The notes beneath the pieces were generated by a model. It was not told the DNA's origin. It ran no database searches and saw nothing but the letters and a program-made list of their open reading frames with translations. Shown piece by piece: positions 1 to 6,554 of a stretch of DNA of 9,896 nucleotides (position 1 is the stretch's first letter; each line of letters opens with the position of its first letter). A program made the position numbers and the translations under genes. The stretch is taken from assembly GCA_903937325.1 (NCBI GenBank), contig CAIZYV010000061.1, positions 1 to 9,896 of the forward strand, given 5' to 3'. Origin of the DNA: Candidatus Falkowiibacteriota bacterium (GTDB lineage Bacteria > Patescibacteriota > Patescibacteriia > Patescibacteriales > UBA12465).

Positions 1-1
1 C

Positions 2-55
2 CGAATACCCTATCTCTTAATACTTATAATTAACACCAGCCTAAGAAATAAATAG
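2..55 (+). CDS. Possible C-terminal tail of an upstream membrane protein (partial)
   Basis: Reading from base 2, the frame encodes RIPYLLILIINTSLRNK and stops at TAG (53-55), two bases before the ATG of the first glycosyltransferase. A hydrophobic stretch with a short basic end would suit the last membrane helix of a polytopic protein. In a glycan operon this could be an O-antigen ligase/polymerase or another membrane protein, but 17 residues cannot identify it. Another frame ends at TAA (31-33), so the frame choice rests on the tight spacing and hydrophobicity alone. Confidence 0.38.
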   Translation, partial: RIPYLLILIINTSLRNK

Positions 56-57
56 CT

Positions 58-1152
58 ATGAAGATAGCAATTAACGCCCTACCCTATACCAGTTATCAAG
101 GCATCGAGAATTTTCTCGTTGGGCTTTTGCGCGCCTGGCCAAAAAGCGAAGACATTATTACAGTTTTTGCTAATGAAAAATCCGCAGCTTTTCTCACTGA
201 CCTGCCCCCTTACATTAAAATAGAAATAAAAAAATTTACCAAAACTACGCGCTTGCGTCTTTTTTACTACCAACAATTTGTCTTGCCACAAATACTAAAA
301 AAAGAAAAATTTGATATTATTTTTTGTCCCTCGCTGGAGTCATCCTGGTTATTCTCTAAAAAAATAGTCACAATTCATGATGCCGCACCCTTTGTTCTTG
401 AAAACGAAAATTCATTTATCGGCAAAATATACTGGCAAAGCTGTCTTTTCTTTGCTAAACATTTTTCTCTTGGCATTGTAACTGTTTCAGAATTTTCACG
501 CCAAGAGCTTATCACAAGTTTAGGCATTAAGGCGGAAAAAATTAAAATTATCTATAATGCCCCACCCATATTAAGCGCTGCCAACATACAAAATTACACA
601 GAAATAAAAAAAATAACAAATCCATATATTATCACCGTCGGTAACGCCCGCCCCCGCAAGAACTTAGATGCCCTGTTAAGCGCTTACCAACAAATATCCA
701 CAAAGCGACCAGACTACAAATTACTGATCATCGGCAAAATGGATAAAGAAATGGAAAAATTGAAAGCGAAAAATATACCCGGGATAATATTCACCGGCTT
801 CATCGATGAAAAAGAAAAATACCGTCTCCTTGCCGGCGCTAAATTACTCGTCCTTCCTTCTCTATATGAAGGATTCGGCGTACCAATCTTGGAAGCACAA
901 AACTTAAAAATACCAGTGATATGCACAGATATAACCGCTTTCCGAGAAGCAGCCGGTGCTGCCGCCCTCTTTTTTGATAAAAATAAAGCCACTGATATAG
1001 CCAACAAAATCGAGAATCTGCTCGATAACCCCGCCCTGGCAGAAGAATTATCGGTAAAAGGAAAAATTAACACTCAGCGCTTCTCTTGGACAGACTCCAA
1101 TGCTCGTTTAATCACTCTTATCCACCAACATGAAAATATTACAGATAAATAA
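58..1152 (+). CDS. Glycosyltransferase family 4 (GT-B fold)
   Basis: A cytoplasmic or membrane-associated glycosyltransferase, expected to move a sugar from a nucleotide-sugar donor onto a growing glycan. The N-terminal acceptor domain opens with MKIAINA and includes TIHD (H107) and VTVSEFSRQE (141-150). The C-terminal donor domain (about 188-364) has the NARPRKN loop (196-202) with basic residues R200/K201, and the GT4 E-x7-E motif EGFGVPILE (E271, E279). Its 364 residues are normal for the family. The start is supported because MKIAI is the usual first beta strand; no Shine-Dalgarno sequence precedes it. The 3' end overlaps the next glycosyltransferase by 23 bases, indicating one transcript and perhaps coupled translation. 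Donor and acceptor cannot be read from sequence. The family call is secure; the exact reaction is unknown. Confidence 0.93.
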   Translation: MKIAINALPYTSYQGIENFLVGLLRAWPKSEDIITVFANEKSAAFLTDLPPYIKIEIKKFTKTTRLRLFYYQQFVLPQILKKEKFDIIFCPSLESSWLFSKKIVTIHDAAPFVLENENSFIGKIYWQSCLFFAKHFSLGIVTVSEFSRQELITSLGIKAEKIKIIYNAPPILSAANIQNYTEIKKITNPYIITVGNARPRKNLDALLSAYQQISTKRPDYKLLIIGKMDKEMEKLKAKNIPGIIFTGFIDEKEKYRLLAGAKLLVLPSLYEGFGVPILEAQNLKIPVICTDITAFREAAGAAALFFDKNKATDIANKIENLLDNPALAEELSVKGKINTQRFSWTDSNARLITLIHQHENITDK

Positions 1153-2230
1153 ACTATATTATCCGGCAATCGGCGGTGTCGAAAGTGTCGTACAAAATAT
1201 TGCCGAAAGACTAAATGGGCAAGATGATTTTATCGTCGATGTTTTGGCTTGTCAAAATAAAGGCGGCAGGCAAACGGAGAATATTAATGGCATTAAGATA
1301 TATCGCGCCGCATCTTTTGGAAAAATATTAGGAATGCCAATATCCTTAGATTTTTTCCGGCTCAGCTTTAAGCTCTTTAGGCAGTATGATAAAATAATTA
1401 TCCATTACCCCTTTCCTTTAGCATCTTTTATTTGCCCCTTCATACCTAAACGCAAACTGATAATCTGCTATCACTCTGATATCATACGTCAAAAAATAAG
1501 CAGAATTATATTATCCCCATTAATTAAAATAAGCCTAAAAAGAGCCAGTCTTATCTTAGCCGGAGGCAATAATATTATCAAATATTCAAGCTGGCTTTAC
1601 CCGTTAGCTAAAAAATGCCGCGTCCTGCCCTACGGCACGCAGGCAAATTTCCAGACAGCAGACGAAGAAAAATCACTTATCTTGAAAAAAAAATATAGTA
1701 ATGGAAAAATATTGTTACTTGCCGTCGGCCGTCTAGTATATTATAAAGGCTTTACTTATGCCATTAAAGCCATGGGCGATATAGACGCAAAATTACTGAT
1801 TATCGGCACTGGACCGGAAGAAAAAAAGCTGCGACAGATTATTAAAGATAAAAAATTAGAAAATAAAATAGAAATTATCGGTACGCAAGAGCGTTTAGCT
1901 CCATTTTTTCTCGCAGCTGATATTTTTCTTTTTCCCTCTATTGCTAGAAGCGAGGCTTTTGGCTTAGTCCAGCTTGAAGCAATGGCTGCCGGTAAGGCTA
2001 TAATAAATACTTATCTGCATACAGCCGTCGAAGAAGTTAGCCAAAATAATATTAGCGGGGTCACGATAAAACCTAAAGACAGCCAAGCACTCGCCACCGC
2101 CATAAATACCCTAATAGCCAATCCGGAATTAAGAAATAAATTAGGCGCCCAAGGACAAGAGCGTTATCAAAAACATTATCGACTAGAAATTTTTACACAA
2201 AACTTAAAAAATATTTTAAAAAGCAGCTAA
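1130..2230 (+). CDS. Glycosyltransferase family 4 (GT-B fold), second in operon
   Basis: A 366-residue GT4 enzyme, probably adding another sugar to the glycan built by its neighbour. The start has the typical MKILQINKLYYP followed by the glycine loop IGGVES (14-19), which supports ATG 1130 despite the overlap with the upstream gene. YHSDIIRQK (114-122) matches the YHSD/WHSD-type motif of many GT4 members. The donor domain shows AVGRLVYYKG (198-207; R201 and K206 are expected diphosphate contacts) and the E-x7-E motif SEAFGLVQLE (E275, E283). It is only distantly similar to the upstream enzyme, so this is not a recent duplication. No Shine-Dalgarno sequence lies before the start, and translational coupling to the upstream gene is plausible. 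The gene ends about 20 bases before a strong hairpin. The sugar specificity is unknown. Confidence 0.93.
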   Translation: MKILQINKLYYPAIGGVESVVQNIAERLNGQDDFIVDVLACQNKGGRQTENINGIKIYRAASFGKILGMPISLDFFRLSFKLFRQYDKIIIHYPFPLASFICPFIPKRKLIICYHSDIIRQKISRIILSPLIKISLKRASLILAGGNNIIKYSSWLYPLAKKCRVLPYGTQANFQTADEEKSLILKKKYSNGKILLLAVGRLVYYKGFTYAIKAMGDIDAKLLIIGTGPEEKKLRQIIKDKKLENKIEIIGTQERLAPFFLAADIFLFPSIARSEAFGLVQLEAMAAGKAIINTYLHTAVEEVSQNNISGVTIKPKDSQALATAINTLIANPELRNKLGAQGQERYQKHYRLEIFTQNLKNILKSS

Positions 2231-2251
2231 ATTTTTTAAGCTGTGACGTAT

Positions 2252-2287
2252 TTTAAAAAACCAACTCTCTAGAGCTGGTTTTTTAAA
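2252..2287. terminator. Bidirectional intrinsic terminator between convergent operons
   Basis: A near-perfect palindrome: TTTAAAAAACCA (2252-2263) pairs with TGGTTTTTTAAA (2276-2287), and CTC/GAG continues inward past one A-C mismatch (2264/2275). A-rich and T-rich flanks give a U-tract in either direction. It lies 22 bases after the + strand glycosyltransferase stop and about 20 bases beyond the - strand flippase stop, so it can serve both. Confidence 0.85.
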
Positions 2288-2307
2288 TAAATAATATTTA
2301 AGAAATA

Positions 2308-3621
2308 TTACGATTCGTTCACAAGAGGCTTCTTCGTCAGTCTAAAATAGCCAAACATAATTGCCGGCACTAATAGATAAGAAATGAGCGTCGCCCAAGC
2401 GGCGCCAATAATAGCAAAGCGGTTAATAAATAAAAAATTTAAACAAACATTAAGAATCATGCCCGCAAAATTACTAAAAAAGATAAGACTCAGGCGATTC
2501 TCAGCAATTAACTGCTGATAAAAAGCCCAATTTAAAAATAAACCAAGGCTCGACCAAGCATAAACTCTCAAAACAGCTACAGCCGGAAGATATTCAGCAC
2601 CAAACAAGCCCACCACTAAATAATAAGATAAAGCGACGGTCCCAAGAGCGACAAACAATGCAAAAATTAACATAAAAACAAAAAAGTGAGATAAACGTCG
2701 CTGATAAATATTGATGTCCGTTTTCTTCGCATTTAAAATAGCTGGAAAGAGTGAGGCCGAAATAATAGCCGGCAAAAAATACCAAACCTCGACGAATTTA
2801 ACGGCGACCGCATACAAACCAACTTCAACCGTGCCAAGAATTTGGCCGATCATCACTTGATCAATTCTTAAAAGAATAAAAGAAACAGCCGCTGATAACA
2901 TTAAAAGCCAAGAAGTTGAAACAATTTGCCTGGCTAGCGACCAACTAAGACGCCAAGCGCTTAGGCGATGACCGCGACGACGATAAATAAGGACTAGTAG
3001 CAAAGACTGCCAACAAGCATCTAGAGTAAAGATTAAAATCAACCACCAAAGATCGGCTCCAGAAAGAATAAAAATAATTTTAAGAACGCTGCTGACCATA
3101 CCGGCGATAACCTGAGCCCAAACATTATTCTTTGCCTCAACTCGTGATTGAAAAAAAGCACTAACTACATTCACAGACTGAAAGATAAAACTAGTGGTAA
3201 AAATAATAATTAAAATCCGATTAAATGAGCTTTGTTTAACAACGAAGGTGGCAATAATCGTAATAATAATTGCTATTAAAGCTCCTAATAATTTAAGAGT
3301 AAAACTAGTTCCTAATAACTCCTCTTTCTTTTCTGGAGTTTTTACCAATTCCCGAACCAAAATACTATCCACACCAAAACTGGCGATAAAACCAAAAAGA
3401 CCCGCAAAGGCTAAGGCATAGTTAATAGTTCCATAGTCTTCTGGCCCGAGATAACGAGCCATCCAGGCGCCAATAAAAAAAGATAGTAATAAAGCAAAAA
3501 CTTGCCCCGCAAACATCCAGCCGGTATTAAAAAAGTAGCGTTTAAAACCATCATGCTCCCATAGCCAGCGATAAGAGACGGGAGTAATTTTAGTCATGAA
3601 TTTTAAAAATGTATTCAACAT
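2308..3621 (-). CDS. Wzx-type polysaccharide flippase (MATE/MVF superfamily)
   Basis: A polytopic membrane protein of 437 residues expected to flip lipid-linked oligosaccharides across the cytoplasmic membrane. A short amphipathic N-terminus is followed by repeated hydrophobic helices; about a dozen can be counted by eye. The signature ARYLGPEDYGTINYALAF (55-72) after the first helix is characteristic of Wzx/RfbX-like transporters, as is GVDSILVREL (83-92). The length matches the family. ATG 3621 is 15 bases after the upstream dehydrogenase stop, so both are probably cotranscribed. An in-frame ATG at codon 9 (MTKITP) is an alternative start, and neither start has a Shine-Dalgarno sequence. 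With the convergent glycosyltransferases it supports a role in surface glycan export. The substrate is unknown, and a related lipid II or teichoic-acid-type flippase is less likely. Confidence 0.92.
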   Translation of the reverse strand: MLNTFLKFMTKITPVSYRWLWEHDGFKRYFFNTGWMFAGQVFALLLSFFIGAWMARYLGPEDYGTINYALAFAGLFGFIASFGVDSILVRELVKTPEKKEELLGTSFTLKLLGALIAIIITIIATFVVKQSSFNRILIIIFTTSFIFQSVNVVSAFFQSRVEAKNNVWAQVIAGMVSSVLKIIFILSGADLWWLILIFTLDACWQSLLLVLIYRRRGHRLSAWRLSWSLARQIVSTSWLLMLSAAVSFILLRIDQVMIGQILGTVEVGLYAVAVKFVEVWYFLPAIISASLFPAILNAKKTDINIYQRRLSHFFVFMLIFALFVALGTVALSYYLVVGLFGAEYLPAVAVLRVYAWSSLGLFLNWAFYQQLIAENRLSLIFFSNFAGMILNVCLNFLFINRFAIIGAAWATLISYLLVPAIMFGYFRLTKKPLVNES

Positions 3622-3636
3622 GAAAGTAAATAAAAA

Positions 3637-4500
3637 TTAACTTTGACCGTAGACGCTGGCAATAATATCCGCATCCTTGCCACTAGTATTTAAAAGACTA
3701 AGATTTTTTGCTTCCGCCGCCGCTAAGAAATCAATGCTGGCTAAATCTAATTCGCAACCCCGGGCATAGTTTAAAAAAGCGGCAAAATCTTTAACAAAAC
3801 AATGGCCACCCGCCCCTCGGCCACTTTCAATAGCTGTACCGGAAGCGTGCACCGGGTCAAGGTGGCTAGCACCGATGCGCGGATCAGACGCCATGCCTGC
3901 TTTAATATGTTCCCAATCACTTCCCTCCTTAACGGCTAGATCATACAGAATATTGGCGTAAATAACTTTCAAAAATAAGAAACAATTAGCCGCATATTTC
4001 ACCAGCTCCGCCTCTTTAGCCTGGCAAGCCAGGCGCAGAGGTGCAGCGGGTAAAAGATCAAGAATTTCTTCCGCTTTAGCGCGATATTCATCACTATCAA
4101 TCGGATAACCAATAATATTACGCGTTGGATGAGCGGCGTCGAAAGCGGCAGTTTTTTCCGTTAAAAATTCCGGGCTATGAAAAATAAAACGATCAGGATA
4201 TTGAGCCTGCAAAGATTCGCAGGTCCCCGGTACGATAGTCGATTTAATTATAGCTGCCTTACCGATACCGACCAAAGATAACACCGAAGCCAAAATACTA
4301 TCATCAAAACCCTGAGGCGTTGTCGGTGTCGGCACCGCAATAAAGACAAAATCACAAGTAGCAATCGCTTCTCGATTAGCAACATATTCAAGTTCCTGAG
4401 AATAACGAATAACTTTAAAACCGCGATTTTCGAAATCATCAGCATAATTCTTACCAATAAAACCCTGGCCGATAAAACCAATTAAAGGATGTTCAGACAT
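3637..4500 (-). CDS. UDP-glucose/GDP-mannose dehydrogenase-like protein lacking the C-terminal domain
   Basis: Family members oxidise the C6 hydroxyl of a nucleotide sugar to a uronic acid with two NAD+. Visible here are the Rossmann loop GQGFIG (11-16), VPTPTTP (56-62), KSTIVPGT (86-93), SPEFLTEKTAAFD (109-121), the conserved lysine of AELVKYAAN (K168), N183, DPRIG (206-210) and the catalytic cysteine in GGHCFVKD (C234; the family norm is GGSCFPKD). At 287 residues it ends shortly after the dimerisation helix, so the C-terminal nucleotide-sugar-binding domain of typical members, which are over 400 residues long, is absent. The end of the second Rossmann strand reads IRYS (31-34) instead of the usual acidic residue, hinting at NADP use or changed cofactor binding. 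It is first in an operon with the flippase. The family is secure; activity and substrate are uncertain. Confidence 0.85.
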   Translation of the reverse strand: MSEHPLIGFIGQGFIGKNYADDFENRGFKVIRYSQELEYVANREAIATCDFVFIAVPTPTTPQGFDDSILASVLSLVGIGKAAIIKSTIVPGTCESLQAQYPDRFIFHSPEFLTEKTAAFDAAHPTRNIIGYPIDSDEYRAKAEEILDLLPAAPLRLACQAKEAELVKYAANCFLFLKVIYANILYDLAVKEGSDWEHIKAGMASDPRIGASHLDPVHASGTAIESGRGAGGHCFVKDFAAFLNYARGCELDLASIDFLAAAEAKNLSLLNTSGKDADIIASVYGQS

Positions 4501-4543
4501 AAAAAAAATAATTTATTCAACGAAAATTATTAATAACTATTTT

Positions 4544-4552
4544 ATTATAACA
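4544..4552 (-). promoter_or_regulatory. Extended -10 promoter for the dehydrogenase-flippase operon
   Basis: On the - strand the sequence reads TGTTATAAT: a perfect TATAAT (4544-4549) with a TG dinucleotide one base upstream (4551-4552). No convincing -35 box is found at 16-18 bases; that position overlaps the typA terminator. Transcription would start near 4537 and give a leader of roughly 35-40 bases. The same nonamer precedes the gene at 6555-8669. Confidence 0.6.
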
Positions 4553-4563
4553 TATAAATCACC

Positions 4564-4590
4564 AAAAAACAGGCATAAAAGCCTGTTTTT
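4564..4590 (-). terminator. Intrinsic terminator of typA
   Basis: A perfect 10-bp stem: AAAAACAGGC (4565-4574) pairs with GCCTGTTTTT (4581-4590) around a six-base loop. On the - strand the stem runs into a T-tract. It begins 18 bases after the typA stop. Its T-rich other side could also end + strand transcripts, but none are expected here. Confidence 0.85.
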
Positions 4591-4608
4591 AAATTAAGGG
4601 AAAATTTC

Positions 4609-6399
4609 TTATTTCGTTCTCTTCGCCCGTTGTCGATCGATCTCCGTCAAATACTGTTTGCGCAAACGGACATTATGCGGAGTAATTTCTAAATATTCAT
4701 CTTCATTCATAATACCCAAGCCTAATTCGATGGTAATCGGTACAGGCGGAATAAGCTGAATTGCTTCATCTGAACCGGAAGCGCGGACATTAGTTAACTG
4801 TTTGCCTTTAATCGGATTAACGGACAAATCATTACCCTTAGCAACATTACCGATAATCATTCCTTCGTAAACTTCAGTATTAGGCTGGATATAGAGGACG
4901 CCGCGTTCTTGTAAGTTCCATAGCGCAAAAGCTAAGGCCTTACCGGTCATCATTGAGACCATCGAACCAAGCTCATTCTTTTCAATCTCACCAGCATATA
5001 CTTGAAAGCCAAGCACTTGGGCACACAAGATGCCCTCACCGCGAGTATCAACAATAAATTCATTGCGATAACCGAGTAGACCCCTGGTCGGCATAGCGAA
5101 GGTTAAACGTGATTGACTGTTATGAGTCTTGAAATCAGTCATTTTTCCGCGACGCTTGGAAACCTTTTCAATTACTACGCCGGATAAATTTTCTGGCACA
5201 TCAATTGTCACTTCTTCAAAAGGCTCAACTTTAACACCATCTTCTTCCTTAATAATTACCTGAGGCTGAGACACTTGCAATTCATAACCTTCACGACGTA
5301 AATTTTCCAATAAAATGGCGACATGTAATTCGCCACGACCGAAAACACGATAATAGTTCGTTTCTGAAAAATCAATCTTCAAGCCAACATTAACTTCCAA
5401 TTCTTTTTCCAAACGTTCTTTCAACTGTCGATTGGTGACAAATTTACCTTCCCGACCAGCAAAAGGCGAGTTATTAATTAAAAAATTTAAAGCAATAGTT
5501 GGTTCATCAATTTTAATCGCTGGCAAAGCGGCCTGATCCGCTTTTTCCGCAATCGTCTCACCGATATAAATATCGGCCAAACCAGCCACCATCACGATAT
5601 CACCAGCCTCAGCTTCCGCTACTTCCTGACGGCCGATACCTTTAAAAGTAAAGAGTTTAGTAATTTTGCGGGCTCTAGTCTCGCCATTTAAATTTTCAAT
5701 AAAGACATTCTGCGCTGTTTTTATTTTACCTTCATAAATACGACAGATAGCACAGCGTCCCAAAAAATTATCATAAGCCAAATTAAAAGGCTGAGCTAAA
5801 AGAGGCTTGGACAAAGATTCTACAGAAGAAGCTGGTTTTACATGATTTAAAATTAATTCCAACAAAGGCACAAGATTATCTGATTCATCGGCCAACTCTC
5901 TTTTTGCAAAACCCTGTTTAGCGGCGGCATAAATAACCGGAAAATCCAGCTGTTCATCGCTGGCACCGAGATCTAGAAATAATTCATAAACCATTTCTAC
6001 CACTTCTGCTGGGCGAGCCGCCGGCTTATCAATTTTATTAATAACCACAATCGGCTTTAAACCAAGTTCTAAAGATTTCTTCAAAACAAATTTAGTTTGC
6101 GGCATCGGCCCTTCCTGAGCATCGACTAGCAAAAGAACGCAATCGATAGAACGTAAAATACGCTCAACTTCAGAACTAAAATCAGCGTGGCCAGGAGTAT
6201 CAACAATATTTATCTTTGTTTCATTATAAAAAACCGAAGTATTTTTAGAATAAATCGTAATTCCCCGCTCTTTTTCCAAAGCATTGCTATCCATGCTCAC
6301 TTCATCATTAGACATGCCGGTCTGGCGCATCAAAGCATCAGTAAGAGTTGTTTTGCCATGATCAACATGGGCAATAATGGCAATATTTCTGATTTCCAT
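4609..6399 (-). CDS. typA: Ribosome-associated translational GTPase TypA/BipA
   Basis: A cytoplasmic GTPase that binds the ribosome at the EF-G/EF-Tu site and is linked in other bacteria to stress, low-temperature growth and 50S subunit assembly. The G domain shows G1 AHVDHGKTT (10-18), G2 RGITI (45-49), G3 DTPGH (67-71) and G4 NKID (121-124). MDSNALEKERGITI (36-49) is typical of TypA. A beta-barrel domain follows from about residue 200, then EF-G-like domains and the TypA-specific C-terminus ending in TPHNVRLRKQYLTE. The length of 596 residues matches the family. The second codon pattern MEIRNIAIIAHVDHG confirms the start; only A/T-rich sequence, with no Shine-Dalgarno, lies before it. It stands alone between terminators and is a housekeeping gene unrelated to the glycan locus. 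TetM/EF-G identity is excluded by length and C-terminus. Confidence 0.97.
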   Translation of the reverse strand: MEIRNIAIIAHVDHGKTTLTDALMRQTGMSNDEVSMDSNALEKERGITIYSKNTSVFYNETKINIVDTPGHADFSSEVERILRSIDCVLLLVDAQEGPMPQTKFVLKKSLELGLKPIVVINKIDKPAARPAEVVEMVYELFLDLGASDEQLDFPVIYAAAKQGFAKRELADESDNLVPLLELILNHVKPASSVESLSKPLLAQPFNLAYDNFLGRCAICRIYEGKIKTAQNVFIENLNGETRARKITKLFTFKGIGRQEVAEAEAGDIVMVAGLADIYIGETIAEKADQAALPAIKIDEPTIALNFLINNSPFAGREGKFVTNRQLKERLEKELEVNVGLKIDFSETNYYRVFGRGELHVAILLENLRREGYELQVSQPQVIIKEEDGVKVEPFEEVTIDVPENLSGVVIEKVSKRRGKMTDFKTHNSQSRLTFAMPTRGLLGYRNEFIVDTRGEGILCAQVLGFQVYAGEIEKNELGSMVSMMTGKALAFALWNLQERGVLYIQPNTEVYEGMIIGNVAKGNDLSVNPIKGKQLTNVRASGSDEAIQLIPPVPITIELGLGIMNEDEYLEITPHNVRLRKQYLTEIDRQRAKRTK

Positions 6400-6440
6400 A
6401 AATAAAAATAATTAAAAAATTGAAAAATTGAGAAAATACC

Positions 6441-6490
6441 TCAATAAAGCAAAAATTACGCCGCGGGCGTAATTTGGCCTTGCTTATTGA
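6441..6490 (-). terminator. Intrinsic terminator inside a 50-base palindrome, after the 704-residue protein gene
   Basis: The inner stem is perfect: AAATTACGCC (6453-6462) pairs with GGCGTAATTT (6466-6475) around GCG, and on the - strand it runs into TTTTT. Outer arms TCAATAAAGCAA (6441-6452) and TTGCTTATTGA (6480-6490) pair over 11 bp with one bulged A; GGCC (6476-6479) is unpaired between the two stems. It begins 64 bases after the stop of the upstream - strand gene. The outer arm reaches close to where the typA promoter must lie. Confidence 0.75.
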
Positions 6491-6554
6491 TAATAATTGT
6501 TTTTCTAGAAATAGTCAAATTTAGGACAAAAGACAAGACAAAAATAAGCAAATA

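Noticed and set aside
714..1073. 119-codon open frame on the - strand
   Set aside because: It lies wholly antisense to the donor domain of the first glycosyltransferase, whose motifs are intact, and its translation has no recognisable feature.
2224..2243. Small inverted repeat CAGCT...AGCTG over the second glycosyltransferase stop
   Set aside because: Only five clear base pairs with an A/T-rich centre; the nearby 2252-2287 hairpin is much stronger and sufficient as terminator.
3194..3421. 75-codon open frame on the + strand
   Set aside because: It is antisense to the flippase; its lysine- and isoleucine-rich product reflects the complement of membrane-helix codons.
4248..4481. 77-codon open frame on the - strand, offset from the dehydrogenase
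   Set aside because: It overlaps the Rossmann domain in another frame; the dehydrogenase motifs show which frame is real.
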